From contig NZ_QLLY01000023.1 of NCBI RefSeq assembly GCF_003259365.1, forward strand, positions 1 to 64,000: a DNA stretch of 64,000 bases, read 5' to 3'. This document shows, piece after piece, positions 39,457-48,519 of this stretch. Position numbers and translations under genes: made by a program. Numbering within the stretch: the first letter of the stretch is position 1; each line of letters begins with the position of its first letter. A model generated the notes under the pieces. That model ran no database searches. It saw nothing but the letters and a program-made list of their open reading frames with translations, and was not told where the DNA came from. This stretch comes from Streptomyces sp. PsTaAH-137 (GTDB taxonomy: Bacteria > Actinomycetota > Actinomycetes > Streptomycetales > Streptomycetaceae).

Positions 39457-40320
39457 TCAGGCCCGGCCGGCGAGCAGTCCCCTGACCCGCTCCGCGGTGG
39501 CCGCGTCCCGGGCCGCCGTGAACGGCAGCGCGTTCCCCCCGGTGATCCGGAACGGGGCGCCGTCGCGGGTGAGGTGGGTGCCGCCCGCCTCCTCGACCAG
39601 GAGGAGTCCGGCCGCGTGGTCCCAGGCCAGTTCCCAGCTGAAGGCGAGCGCGTCGAGGGCGCCGCGGGCGACGGCCAGGTACTCCAGGCCCGCCGAGCCG
39701 CAGGGGCGCGGGGCGATGCCGTCTGTGCGCAGGCCGAGCAGGGCCCGCTTCTGCTCGTCGGTGGTGTAGTCGGGGTGCGAGGTGGCGATCCGGAGGTCCC
39801 GGCCCGTCTCGGGTGAACCGGCGCGCAGCGTCCGGCCGTTGAGCCGGGCGCCCCGGCCGCGGACGGCCACGGCGAACTCGTCGAGCGCGGGCGCCCAGGT
39901 CCAGGAGGCGAGCACGACGCCGTCGAGCGCGAGGGCGACGAGGGTGCAGAAGCCGGGGTCGCCGTGGACGAACTGGCGGGTGCCGTCGACCGGGTCGACG
40001 ATCCAGACGGGGGCCGTGCCGCGTATCTCCTCGTAGCGCGCGGGGTCGGCGGCGACGGCCTCCTCGCCGACGACGACCGAGCCGGGGAGCAGGGCGGGCA
40101 GCTCGCGTGTGAGGTATTCCTCGGCCCGCTTGTCGGCGACGGTCACGAGGTCGTGCGGGGCGCTCTTCTCCTCGATCTCGTGGGAGGCGAGCTGCCGGAA
40201 GCGCGGGGTGATCTCGGCGGCGGCCGCGGCGCGGACGGTCCGCTCCACGTCGCTCAGGAGCTGGTCGGTGACCTTGCTGGTCAGAAAGTCGTCGATGCTT
40301 TCCGTCGTTGTTTCGATCAT
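39457..40320 (-). CDS. Inositol-monophosphatase-family phosphatase
   Basis: The 287-residue protein shows the metal-binding motifs of the family: VVVGEEAV (first Glu pair), WIVDPVDGTRQFVHG (the DPxDGT site), and a C-terminal WDHAAGLLLVEEAGG. It hydrolyses a small phosphate monoester such as inositol phosphate, fructose-1,6-bisphosphate, histidinol phosphate or PAP using Mg. The frame is open upstream of ATG 40320; the GGAGG there is only one base from the ATG, so translation may begin in another way or at an upstream codon. It stands alone between a terminator and the CrtI-like gene. Confidence 0.88.
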   Translation of the reverse strand: MIETTTESIDDFLTSKVTDQLLSDVERTVRAAAAAEITPRFRQLASHEIEEKSAPHDLVTVADKRAEEYLTRELPALLPGSVVVGEEAVAADPARYEEIRGTAPVWIVDPVDGTRQFVHGDPGFCTLVALALDGVVLASWTWAPALDEFAVAVRGRGARLNGRTLRAGSPETGRDLRIATSHPDYTTDEQKRALLGLRTDGIAPRPCGSAGLEYLAVARGALDALAFSWELAWDHAAGLLLVEEAGGTHLTRDGAPFRITGGNALPFTAARDAATAERVRGLLAGRA

Positions 40321-40368
40321 GCCTCCATGAGAACACGCCCCGCTGACAACGCGTACCGAGGAGATGAA

Positions 40369-40410
40369 CGAGGGGTGGACCCACCGTGAAATCGGCGGTT
40401 CCACCCCTCG
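40369..40410 (-). terminator. Terminator hairpin after the peptide-transporter/GGT operon
   Basis: An 11-bp perfect stem (40369-40379 with 40400-40410) continues inward with a partly paired extension and a 6-base loop. It lies 19 bases beyond the stop of the minus-strand GGT-family gene and closes that operon. Confidence 0.8.
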
Positions 40411-40428
40411 GGTCGCGGTCACCGCAGG

Positions 40429-42237
40429 TCAGCGGCCCACGGCGTATCCCTGCATCCCGCGCGGGTTCGCCGCCGCGAGCAGGACGCCGGTGCGCGGGTC
40501 GCGGGCGACGGCGCACAGGCGGCCCTCGGACCAGGCGTCGCCGACGGTCACGTCGTGGCCGCGGCGGCGCAGCTCGGCGATGACGTCCTCGGCCATGCGC
40601 GACTCCACGGTGACCGATCCCGGGCGCATGCCGCGCGGGAAGAAGGAGCCGGGGAAGGAGTCGTTGTGCCAGTTCGGGGCGTCGATGGCACCTTGCAGGT
40701 CGAGTCCGCCGCGGACCTCTCCGCCCAGCGCCACGGCCAGGAAGAAGTGCACCTGCCACTGGTCCTGCTGGTCGCCGCCGGGGGTGCCGAAGGCCATGAC
40801 GGGGATCCCGTCCTTCAGGGCGAGGGACGGGGTGAGCGTGGTGCGGGGGCGGCGGCCGGGGGTGAGCGAGTTGGGCAGCCCCTCGTCGAGCCAGGCCATC
40901 TGGAGCCGCGTACCGAGCGGGAAGCCGAGTTCGGGCACGACCGGGTTGGACTGGAGCCAGCCGCCGGAGGGGGTGGCGGCGACCATGTTGCCCCAGCGGT
41001 CGACGATGTCCAGGTGGCAGGTGTCGCCGCGGGTGCCGCCGTCCTTGGCCACGGTCGGCTCGCCGGCGCCCGCTCCCGCGATGCCCATCGCGTCGAAGCC
41101 CTCCTCGCCGGAGGCGACCGCGTGGGCGTGCGCGCTCAGCCGGGGCCCGGTGCCCAGGGGGCTGCCGGGACGCAGGTCGTGCGAGGCCTTCTCGGGGTCG
41201 ATCAGGGAGCGGCGGGCCGCGTTGTACTCGTCGGAGAGGAGCGCGTCCACGGGAACCTGCTCGGCGTCCCCGTACCAGGCCTCCCGGTCGGCCATGGCCA
41301 GCTTGCAGCCCTCGATGAGCAGGTGGACGTAGTCGGCCGACCCGTGGGCGGGCAGTTCCGGCGGGAGCAGGGCGAGCTGCTGGAGGAAGGCGGGGCCCTG
41401 GCTCCAGCCGCCGGCCTTGCACAGGGTCCAGCCGTTCCAGTCGTAGGTGGCCGGGGCCTCGTAGGTCGCCTCCCAGAAGGCCAGGTCCGCCAGGGTCAGC
41501 GTGCCTGAGTGGCGCTCGCCGCTGGTGTCCATGGTCGGCCGCTGCGACTGGCGGACCAGCGCCTCGGCGATGAAGCCCTCGCGCCAGATGCGGCGGGCCT
41601 CGTCTATCTGCGCGCCGCGATCGGTGCCGCCCGCCGCCTCGGCCTCGGCGATGAGCCGCTTCCAGGTGGCGGCGAGCTGCCGGTTGCGCAGGAGTTCGCC
41701 GGGCTGCGGGGCCTTGCCGTCGACGAGGTAGATCTCGGCGGACGACGGCCACTCGGTCGCGAAGAGCTCGCGCACGGTCTCGACGGTCTGGCCGACGCGC
41801 TCGACGGGGGCGTGGCCGTCCTCCGCGTAGCCGACGGCGTATGCGAGGACGTCGGCGAGGGACTTGGTGCCGTGGTCCTTCAGGAGCAGCATCCAGGCGT
41901 CGAAGGCGCCGGGCACGGCGGCGGCGAGCGGGCCGGTGCCCGGGACCAGGTCGAGCCCGAGCGCCTTGTAGTGCGCGACGGTGGCTCCGGCCGGGGCCAC
42001 GCCCTGACCGCACAGCACGCGGACCTCGCCGCCCTCCGGGGCGATGATCATCGGCACCTCGCCGGCCGGGCCGTTCAGGTGCGGCTCGACGACGTGCAGC
42101 ACGAAGCCCGCGGCGACGGCCGCGTCATAGGCGTTGCCGCCGCTCTCCAGGACCGCCATCGCGGACTGGGAGGCGAGGTAGTGCGTGGAGGACACCATGC
42201 CGAAGGTGCCCTGGAGGGTCGGCCGGGTGGTGAACAA
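40429..42237 (-). CDS. Gamma-glutamyltransferase-family Ntn hydrolase, substrate uncertain
   Basis: This 602-residue proenzyme has the GGT layout: an N-terminal large-subunit part (YLASQSAMAVLESGGNAYDAAVA) and a self-cleavage site before Thr406 in GDTCHLDIVDRWGN, which would become the nucleophile of the small subunit. Cys407 replaces the second Thr of the usual TTH. The RExAP motif, whose Arg (Arg114 in E. coli GGT) binds the glutamyl carboxylate, is CGQGVAP here, so classic glutathione hydrolysis is doubtful; an acylase or other amide substrate is possible. No signal peptide is visible. It is the last gene of the peptide transporter operon, starting 8 bases after the ATPase stop, so it probably processes the imported compound inside the cell. 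Confidence 0.88.
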   Translation of the reverse strand: MFTTRPTLQGTFGMVSSTHYLASQSAMAVLESGGNAYDAAVAAGFVLHVVEPHLNGPAGEVPMIIAPEGGEVRVLCGQGVAPAGATVAHYKALGLDLVPGTGPLAAAVPGAFDAWMLLLKDHGTKSLADVLAYAVGYAEDGHAPVERVGQTVETVRELFATEWPSSAEIYLVDGKAPQPGELLRNRQLAATWKRLIAEAEAAGGTDRGAQIDEARRIWREGFIAEALVRQSQRPTMDTSGERHSGTLTLADLAFWEATYEAPATYDWNGWTLCKAGGWSQGPAFLQQLALLPPELPAHGSADYVHLLIEGCKLAMADREAWYGDAEQVPVDALLSDEYNAARRSLIDPEKASHDLRPGSPLGTGPRLSAHAHAVASGEEGFDAMGIAGAGAGEPTVAKDGGTRGDTCHLDIVDRWGNMVAATPSGGWLQSNPVVPELGFPLGTRLQMAWLDEGLPNSLTPGRRPRTTLTPSLALKDGIPVMAFGTPGGDQQDQWQVHFFLAVALGGEVRGGLDLQGAIDAPNWHNDSFPGSFFPRGMRPGSVTVESRMAEDVIAELRRRGHDVTVGDAWSEGRLCAVARDPRTGVLLAAANPRGMQGYAVGR

Positions 42238-42245
42238 GAAGGCTC

Positions 42246-43268
42246 CTAGCGGGTGGCGGTGCGGGTGTTCGGGATCGTACGAGAGGCCGCGTCCGGCGCT
42301 GTCCCGTCGTCGGCGACGAGGTGGCAGGAGACCTCTCGGCCGCCGTCCAGGGTGCGCAGGGCCGGTACCTCGGTGCGGCAGCGGTCCACGGCGAGCGGGC
42401 AGCGGGTGTGGAAGCGGCAGCCGGGCGGCGGGGCGAGCGGGCTGGGCAGTTCGCCGCTGAGGACGATGCGTTCCCGGGTGCGCTGGGTGACCGGGTCCGG
42501 GACCGGCGCGGCCGAGAGCAGTGCCTGCGTGTAGGGGTGCTTGGGGTCGGCGAACAGCTCGCGCGTGGGGGCCTGTTCGACGATCTGGCCCAGGTACATG
42601 ACGGCGATCCGGTCGGCCAGGTACTCGACGGCCGCCAGGTCGTGCGTGATGAACAGGCAGCCGAAACCGCGGTCGCGCTGGAGGTCGGCCAGCAGGTTGA
42701 GGACGGAGGCCTGCACGGAGACGTCGAGCGCGGAGGTCGGTTCGTCGGCGACCAGCAGATCGGGGTCGACGGACAGGGCGCGGGCGATGGAGATGCGCTG
42801 CCGCTGACCGCCGGAGAGCTCGTGCGGGTGCCGGTCGGCGTGCTCGGGCCGCAGTCCCACCTGGGCGAGAAGTTCGCGTACGCGCGCGTGGGCGGCCTCT
42901 TTGTTCTTGGCGATGCCGTGCAGGCGCAGCGGTTCGGCGACGATCTCGCCGACGGTCATCCGCGGGTCGAGCGAGGAGGACGGGTCCTGGAAGACCAGGT
43001 GGAAGTCCTTACGCAGGGGGCGCAGGGCGCGCCGCGAGAGGGTCGTGACGTCGGTGCCGTTGATGCGGACGGTGCCGCCGGTGGGCTCGTCGAGGCGGAC
43101 GGCGCAGCGGCCCACGGTCGACTTGCCGCTGCCGGACTCGCCGACGAGGCCGACGACCTCGCCGCGCCCGACGGTGAGGGTGACGCCGTCGGCGGCGCGC
43201 ACGGTGCCGCCCGCGCCTGCGAAGTGGCGTTCGAGGCCGGCGAGTTCCAGCACGGGAGCGGTGCTCAT
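42246..43268 (-). CDS. Peptide ABC transporter ATP-binding protein (DppF/OppF-like)
   Basis: The 340-residue ATPase has Walker A GESGSGKS (residues 43-50), the QDPSSSLDPRMTVGEI Q-loop segment, signature LSGGQRQR, Walker B LLVADEPTSALDVS, and the oligopeptide-transporter C-terminal domain with a cysteine motif (CRFHTRCPLAVDRC) that can bind a 4Fe-4S cluster in this family. It pairs with the DppD-like ATPase. Its ATG overlaps that gene by four bases. Confidence 0.94.
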   Translation of the reverse strand: MSTAPVLELAGLERHFAGAGGTVRAADGVTLTVGRGEVVGLVGESGSGKSTVGRCAVRLDEPTGGTVRINGTDVTTLSRRALRPLRKDFHLVFQDPSSSLDPRMTVGEIVAEPLRLHGIAKNKEAAHARVRELLAQVGLRPEHADRHPHELSGGQRQRISIARALSVDPDLLVADEPTSALDVSVQASVLNLLADLQRDRGFGCLFITHDLAAVEYLADRIAVMYLGQIVEQAPTRELFADPKHPYTQALLSAAPVPDPVTQRTRERIVLSGELPSPLAPPPGCRFHTRCPLAVDRCRTEVPALRTLDGGREVSCHLVADDGTAPDAASRTIPNTRTATR

Positions 43269-44290
43269 GAGGCGGTCTCCTGGAGGGTGTGCGGGTGCCA
43301 GCAGGCGGCGCGGTGCGCGGCGTCGGCGCCCGCTTCGGCGCTGACGGCCTTGAAGCCGGGGCGCGCCCCCGTGCAGGTGTCGTCGGCGCGGGCGCAGCGC
43401 GGCGCGAAGGTGCAGGCGTCGGGCTGCGCGTCGAGGCTCGGCACCAGGCCGGGGATCTCGGGCAGCCGCTCCTTCGGGGTGCCGGGGCGCAGCACGGCGG
43501 AGAGCAGACCGCGGGTGTACGGGTGCCGGGGCGCCGCGAACAGTTCGTCGACCGGCGCCTGTTCGACGGGGCGGCCCGCGTACATGACGAGGACCCGGTC
43601 GGCGATGTCGGCGACGACGCCGAGGTCGTGGGTGATGAGGACGATGGCGGTGCCGAGCCGTTCGCGCAGCGACTGGAGGACTTCGAGGATGCCCGCCTGG
43701 ACGGTCACGTCGAGGGCGGTGGTCGGCTCGTCGGCGATGAGGACGGTCGGGTCGCAGGCGACCGCGATGGCGATCATCACGCGCTGGCGCATCCCGCCGG
43801 AGAGCTGGTGCGGGTATTCGTCGACGCGCTGGGCCGGTGCCGGGATGCCGACGAGGGTGAGGAGTTCCACGGCCCGCGCGCGTGCCTCCTTCTTGCTCAG
43901 CCCCTGGTGGCGGCGGAGCACTTCGCCGATCTGCCGTCCGACGGTGAGCACCGGGTTCAGGGACGTCATCGGCTCCTGGAAGATCATCGCGATGTCCTTG
44001 CCGCGGATCCTCCCGTACGCCTTGTCGTCGGCGCCCGCCAGCTCCCGCTCGCCGAGCCGGATGGAGCCGGTGATGTGCGCGGTGGGCGGCAGCAGTCCCA
44101 TGACGGCCATCGAGGTGACGGACTTGCCGCAGCCCGATTCGCCGACGACGGCGAGGACCTCACCGGCGTGCAGGTCGTAGGAGAGGTGGTCGACGGCGTG
44201 CACGGTGCGGGTGCCGGGCCGGCCGTTTCCGAACGAGACCGACAGGTCCCGCACGCTCAGCACCGGCTCACGGGTGTCGATGGCGCTCAT
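43265..44290 (-). CDS. Peptide ABC transporter ATP-binding protein (DppD/OppD-like)
   Basis: The 341-residue ATPase has Walker A GESGCGKS (50-57), QEPMTSLNPVLTVG, signature LSGGMRQR, Walker B VLIADEPTTALDVT, and the C-terminal Cys-containing oligopeptide-transporter extension (CTFAPRCARADDTC). ATG 44290 overlaps the DppC-like stop by four bases; the open frame further upstream reads through the permease gene and is not coding. It works with the DppF-like protein as the motor of the importer. Confidence 0.94.
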   Translation of the reverse strand: MSAIDTREPVLSVRDLSVSFGNGRPGTRTVHAVDHLSYDLHAGEVLAVVGESGCGKSVTSMAVMGLLPPTAHITGSIRLGERELAGADDKAYGRIRGKDIAMIFQEPMTSLNPVLTVGRQIGEVLRRHQGLSKKEARARAVELLTLVGIPAPAQRVDEYPHQLSGGMRQRVMIAIAVACDPTVLIADEPTTALDVTVQAGILEVLQSLRERLGTAIVLITHDLGVVADIADRVLVMYAGRPVEQAPVDELFAAPRHPYTRGLLSAVLRPGTPKERLPEIPGLVPSLDAQPDACTFAPRCARADDTCTGARPGFKAVSAEAGADAAHRAACWHPHTLQETAS

Positions 44291-45162
44291 CGGGTGGCTC
44301 CACGGGGGTCGAGGACGTCGCGCAGGCCGTCGCCGAGCAGGTTGAACGCCAGGGTCGCGGCGACCACCGCGAGGCCGGGGAACACCGCGAGCCAGGGCGC
44401 GGGCGCGAGGAAGGACTGGGCGGAGGAGAGCATCACGCCGAGGGAGGGCTCGGGCGGCTGCACGCCGAGGCCGAGGAAGCTGAGCAGGGCCTCGCCGATG
44501 ATGGCGGCGGGGATGCCGACGGTGGCCTGCACGGTGAGCGCGGAGGTCGCGTTGGGCAGGATGTGCCGGAAGAGCACGGTGCCGTCGCCGCCTCCGTTGG
44601 CGACGGCCGCGGCCACGTAGTCGACGTGCTTGAGGCGGAGCGTCTCGGCGCGGGTGATGCGGATGACGGCCGGGATCTGGGAGATGCCGATCGCGATCGT
44701 CGCGTTGGTGAGCGACGGGCCGAGGACCGCGGCGAGGCCGACGGCGAGGACCAGGAACGGGAAGGCGAGCATCGTGTCGGTGACCCGGGACACGACGCTG
44801 TCCGCGATCTTTCCGTAGTAGCCGGCGAGCAGGCCGAGGGGGACGCCGACGAGGAAGGCGAGGACGACGGCGAGCACGCCGACCTGCATCGAGGCCCGGG
44901 CCCCGTAGACGACGCGGGAGAACTGGTCGCGGCCGAGGTCGTCGGTGCCCAGCCAGTGGGCCCAGCTGGGCGCGGCGAGCACGTTGTCGAAGTCGGGCCG
45001 CGCCGGGTCGTAGGGGGCGACGAGCGGGGCGAGCAGTGCGGCGAGTACGAAGATCAGCGCGATGACGGCGCCGGTCATGGCCAGCTTGTTGCCGCGCAGG
45101 GCGCGCAGCCTGGCGTTCCCGGTGGCCCGGGCGCGTAGTCCTGTGAGAGCCAGCGTGGTCAC
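44287..45162 (-). CDS. Peptide ABC transporter permease (DppC/OppC-like)
   Basis: The 291-residue permease has an N-terminal OppC segment (GNKLAMTGAVIALIFVLAALLAPLVAPYDP) and a BPD permease domain with about five more membrane helices. The HWLGTDDLGRDQFSRVVYGARASM segment and the ATPase-contact loop RITRAETLRLKHVDYVAAA are typical. GTG 45162 overlaps the DppB-like stop by four bases. Confidence 0.94.
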   Translation of the reverse strand: MTTLALTGLRARATGNARLRALRGNKLAMTGAVIALIFVLAALLAPLVAPYDPARPDFDNVLAAPSWAHWLGTDDLGRDQFSRVVYGARASMQVGVLAVVLAFLVGVPLGLLAGYYGKIADSVVSRVTDTMLAFPFLVLAVGLAAVLGPSLTNATIAIGISQIPAVIRITRAETLRLKHVDYVAAAVANGGGDGTVLFRHILPNATSALTVQATVGIPAAIIGEALLSFLGLGVQPPEPSLGVMLSSAQSFLAPAPWLAVFPGLAVVAATLAFNLLGDGLRDVLDPRGATR

Positions 45163-46166
45163 CGGGCACCTCCGAGCCGGATGCGCGGGTCGATGACCGA
45201 GTACGCCACGTCGACCAGCAGGTTGATGAAGATGTACGCGAACGAGGTGACGAGGACGACGCCCTGGAGGGTCGCGTAGTCACGGGTGAAGACGGCGTCG
45301 ATGGTGAGTTTGCCGAAGCCGGGGAGGACGAAGATCTGCTCCGTGACGACCGCTCCGGAGATCAGGTGGCCGAGTTGCAGGCCGAGTACGGTCACGACGG
45401 TGACGAGGGAGTTGCGCAGCGCGTGGCCGCCGACGACCTCCCGGCGGGAGAGTCCCTTGGCGCGTGCCGTGCGGACGTAGTCGGCGGAGAGCGAGTCGAG
45501 CATGGCGGCGCGGGTCTGCCGCATGACGACGGCGGCGAGTCCGGAGCCGAGCACGATCGCGGGCAGCACCATGCGCCGCAGGTTGTCGACGGGGTCGGTG
45601 CCGAAGGGGACGTAGCCGGAGGCCGCGAAGACGGGGACGGCGATGGCGAAGGCGAGCACCAGGACGATGCCGAGCCAGAACGTCGGGATCGAAAGGCCCA
45701 GCAGGGCGAGGCCGTTGGCGATCCACTCGGCGGGCTTTCCGCGTCGCACGGCGGCGACGACCCCGGCGCCGATCCCGAGGACGATCGCCAGCAGCAGGGC
45801 GAGGGCGGCGAGTTCGAGGGTGACGGGGAGGGCTGCGCCGATGGCGTCGGCGACCGGCAGGCCGGTGCGCGAGGAGGTGCCGAGGTCGCCCTGGAGCGCG
45901 TGGCCGATGAAACGCCCGTACTGGATCACGATGTTGTCGTCGAGCCCGTACTCGCTGCGGATCGCGGCGAGCGCCTCGGGGCTGCGCTCCTCTCCGGCGA
46001 GGGCGAGCGCCGGGTCGCCGGGCAGGGCGCGGATGCCGGCGAAGACGACGATCGAGACGAGGAAGAGGGTGATGAGGGACTGCCGGACGCGGGTCAGGAC
46101 GTACTTGGCCATCGGGTGGCCGGTGAGCAGCCCCGGGCGCTTTGCGGTCAGTTGGGCGGTCGTCAC
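45159..46166 (-). CDS. Peptide ABC transporter permease (DppB/OppB-like)
   Basis: The 335-residue permease carries the DppB hallmarks: an N-terminal helix then ALPGDPALALAG, the YGLDDNIVIQYGRFIGHALQGDLGTS loop, and RTARAKGLSRREVVGGHALRNSL for contact with the ATPases. I chose GTG 46166 because it overlaps the binding-protein stop by four bases, as at every junction of this operon; ATG 46112, 18 codons later, starts exactly at the classic DppB N-terminus and is an alternative. Confidence 0.92.
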   Translation of the reverse strand: MTTAQLTAKRPGLLTGHPMAKYVLTRVRQSLITLFLVSIVVFAGIRALPGDPALALAGEERSPEALAAIRSEYGLDDNIVIQYGRFIGHALQGDLGTSSRTGLPVADAIGAALPVTLELAALALLLAIVLGIGAGVVAAVRRGKPAEWIANGLALLGLSIPTFWLGIVLVLAFAIAVPVFAASGYVPFGTDPVDNLRRMVLPAIVLGSGLAAVVMRQTRAAMLDSLSADYVRTARAKGLSRREVVGGHALRNSLVTVVTVLGLQLGHLISGAVVTEQIFVLPGFGKLTIDAVFTRDYATLQGVVLVTSFAYIFINLLVDVAYSVIDPRIRLGGAR

Positions 46167-47773
46167 TTGGCGTACCCCGCGTCCTTCACGCGGATCAGGC
46201 CGTCGCCGTAGACGTGGAGGCCGGCGACGTCCTTCCCTGCGACGACGTAGTTCTTCTGGCGGTAGAGGTAGATGAGGGCGTGCGCGGCGTTCACCCGGCG
46301 GGTCAACTCGGCGTAGATCTCGTTCCGTTCGCCGGTGTCGGACTCGGTGCGGCCGCGTGCGATGAGGGCGTCGACCTTCGGGTCGCCGTAGCCGTAGGCG
46401 TTCATGGCGCCCCGGGTCTGCAGGAAGCTGGCGATGTTGCCGTCGGGGTCGAGCCGTCCGGACCAGCCGCTGTTGAAGGCCTGGTACTGGCCCGCGTCGG
46501 TCTCCTCCAGCATCGTGGCGTACTCGGTGGGCCGCAGGGTGACGGCGAAGCCGGCGTCCTTGGCCATGGCCTGGACGACCTGGCCGATGCGGCTCCACTC
46601 GGGGGTGGTGGAGGTCTTCAGCTCGATGCGCACCGGCGTCTTCACGCCCGCCTGCTTCAGCAGTTTCCTGGCGGCGGCCACATCGCGCTTCGGGCACTGC
46701 GACGCGCGCACGCCGGGCGCGATGGCGGACTCCGGGGAGACGGGCCCGCAGGCGGGCTCGTACATGCCCTGGAAGACGACCTTGTTGATGAGGTCGCGGT
46801 CGATGGCCAGGTCGAAGGCTTCGCGGACGCGGACGTCGCTCGCGAGCGGGCTGTCGATCGTGCCGGGCTTCGCGCCGAGGCCCTTGACGTTGCCGACGTT
46901 GATGCCGATGCCCTGGTAGCCGAGCGAGGGCGAGTTGAACAGCTGGAGCTTCTCGTCGGTCAGTGCGCTCTTCACGTCGACGGGCCCCATCTGGTCGCCG
47001 GCCTGGACGTCACCGGAGCGCAGGTTGGCGAGGCGGACGCTGCCGTCGGGGATCGGCTTGTAGATCACCTTGTCGAGGTGGACGGCGTCGGCGTCGTAGT
47101 AGTGCGCGTCCTTGGTCAGGACGATGCGGTCGCCGCCGACGCGCTCCGCGAACCTGAACGGGCCCACGCAGGACGGGTGGTTGGTGAAGTTCTTGCCGTA
47201 CTTCTTGAGCGCGGCCGGTGACATCACCATGCCGGCGCGGTCGGCGAGGACGGCGGTCAGCGGTACGTACGCCTGCTTGAGGGTGAGCTTCACGCTGTAC
47301 GCGCCCGTGGCCTTCGCCGACTTCAGCGGCGCGAGTTCGGTGGCGCGCGCGGAGCCCGCGAGGTCGCGGTGGCGCAGCAGCGAGGTGACGACGGCGTCGG
47401 CGTCCAGCTCGGTGCCGTCGCTGAACGTGGCGTCCTTGCGGACGTCGAAGGTGACGGTGCGGCCGTCGGCGGAGACCTTCGGCTCGGCCGTGGCGAGCTG
47501 CGGGACGATCTCGCCGTCGGCGTCGGTGTCGTAGAGCTTCTCGCACATGCCGGCGAAGACGGTGCGGCCCACGAGGGTCTGGGCGAGGGTCGGGTCCAGC
47601 TTGTCGGGGTCCGCGTTGAGGGCGACCGTGAGGGTGCCGCCGTCGCGTACGGGGCGGTCGTCGGTCATGCGCTCCCCGCCGACCTCGGTGGCCGAGGACT
47701 GCAGGGAGCCGCAGCCCGCCGTCAGGGACATCACCAGGGCAACTGCCGTGCAGGCAACCGCTGTTCGGCGCAC
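46163..47773 (-). CDS. Peptide ABC transporter substrate-binding lipoprotein (DppA/OppA-like)
   Basis: The 536-residue protein begins with a lipoprotein signal (RRTAVACTAVALVMSLTAGC, lipobox Cys21) and continues with the SBP family-5 fold (GGTLTVALNADPDKLDPTLAQT; YSVKLTLKQAYVPL; LASDVRVREAFDLAIDR). It captures peptides or similar solutes outside the cell for the DppBCDF importer. GTG 47773 is preceded by GGAGG; the open frame 59 codons upstream is non-coding. It is the first gene of the leftward operon that ends in the GGT-family hydrolase, so the ligand may carry an amide bond cleaved by that enzyme. Confidence 0.94.
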   Translation of the reverse strand: MRRTAVACTAVALVMSLTAGCGSLQSSATEVGGERMTDDRPVRDGGTLTVALNADPDKLDPTLAQTLVGRTVFAGMCEKLYDTDADGEIVPQLATAEPKVSADGRTVTFDVRKDATFSDGTELDADAVVTSLLRHRDLAGSARATELAPLKSAKATGAYSVKLTLKQAYVPLTAVLADRAGMVMSPAALKKYGKNFTNHPSCVGPFRFAERVGGDRIVLTKDAHYYDADAVHLDKVIYKPIPDGSVRLANLRSGDVQAGDQMGPVDVKSALTDEKLQLFNSPSLGYQGIGINVGNVKGLGAKPGTIDSPLASDVRVREAFDLAIDRDLINKVVFQGMYEPACGPVSPESAIAPGVRASQCPKRDVAAARKLLKQAGVKTPVRIELKTSTTPEWSRIGQVVQAMAKDAGFAVTLRPTEYATMLEETDAGQYQAFNSGWSGRLDPDGNIASFLQTRGAMNAYGYGDPKVDALIARGRTESDTGERNEIYAELTRRVNAAHALIYLYRQKNYVVAGKDVAGLHVYGDGLIRVKDAGYAK

Positions 47774-47975
47774 GAGGGCATACCTCCGCCAGGGAAGAGG
47801 ATCCGCAGGAATCCATGGGTGAGCACGGGAAACCTGTGGGCGATCAAGGAATACCGCAGAACGTATTTCGCATACAGTCCGCAGGACAAGAGGGTTGTCC
47901 GGATGCCGGACCGCTTTCTGTGAAGATTGAATGGCTGGGCCCGACATCAAGGGCGAAGAAGGCCGAGAACGGACA

Positions 47976-48011
47976 GGGCCCGGGCCGAGTCCATCGACTC
48001 GGCCCGGGCCC
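47976..48011 (-). terminator. Terminator after the cold-shock-domain gene
   Basis: A perfect 16-bp stem (47976-47991 with 47996-48011) and a 4-base loop lie 24 bases beyond the stop of the minus-strand cold-shock gene. The roughly 200 bases between it and the peptide-transporter operon are relatively A/T-rich and probably hold that operon's promoter. Confidence 0.8.
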
Positions 48012-48035
48012 GGGCGTCTCAGCGGGTGCGGCGGG

Positions 48036-48440
48036 TCAGCTGTCCACCCAGCCGTGCTTGCGTCCGCTCTGCACCAGCTCGCGGCGGATCGCCAGGATCT
48101 GCTCGCCCGTCAGGGAGGGCGCGGCGCGCAGCAGCAGTTCGGTGACCTCGCCCGTGAACTCGTCGACGCGCAGCACGTCGCAGAGCACGTCGTCGCCGTC
48201 GGCCGCGCCGTGCCGGCCGCCCGCCACCGGCGCGGACGCGCCCTCGGCGAGCTGGACCGAGGACGCCTTCGGGCCGCGGTCGCCCTCCTCGATGTCGAAC
48301 TCGACCTTCAGCCCGGTGCGCAGATAGGACTCGGGGATGAGGAGGTCGTTCACGTGCAGGAAGACGTCCTCGCCGCCGTCGTCCGGCGCGATGAATCCGT
48401 AACCCCGCGCTCCGTCGAAGCGCACCACACGACCAGCCAC
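48036..48440 (-). CDS. Cold-shock-domain protein with C-terminal extension
   Basis: The 134-residue protein starts with a cold-shock domain (GRVVRFDGARGYGFIAPDDGGEDVFLHVNDL, residues 4-34) holding the RNP-like aromatic motifs GYGFI and DVFLH that bind single-stranded RNA or DNA. About 60 extra residues follow, with an acidic middle and a helical C-terminus; this extended form is larger than classic 67-residue CspA proteins. GTG 48440 was chosen because GGGGA lies 8 bases ahead and the protein then begins directly at the domain. It may act as an RNA chaperone; nothing in the context narrows this. Confidence 0.88.
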   Translation of the reverse strand: MAGRVVRFDGARGYGFIAPDDGGEDVFLHVNDLLIPESYLRTGLKVEFDIEEGDRGPKASSVQLAEGASAPVAGGRHGAADGDDVLCDVLRVDEFTGEVTELLLRAAPSLTGEQILAIRRELVQSGRKHGWVDS

Positions 48441-48519
48441 CACGTCGATCCCCAACCACCGCGGCGGACCAGACGTCCGCCTTCTCAGCATCCTTCGTGC
48501 GGATCCTAGCGGGCGGGTC

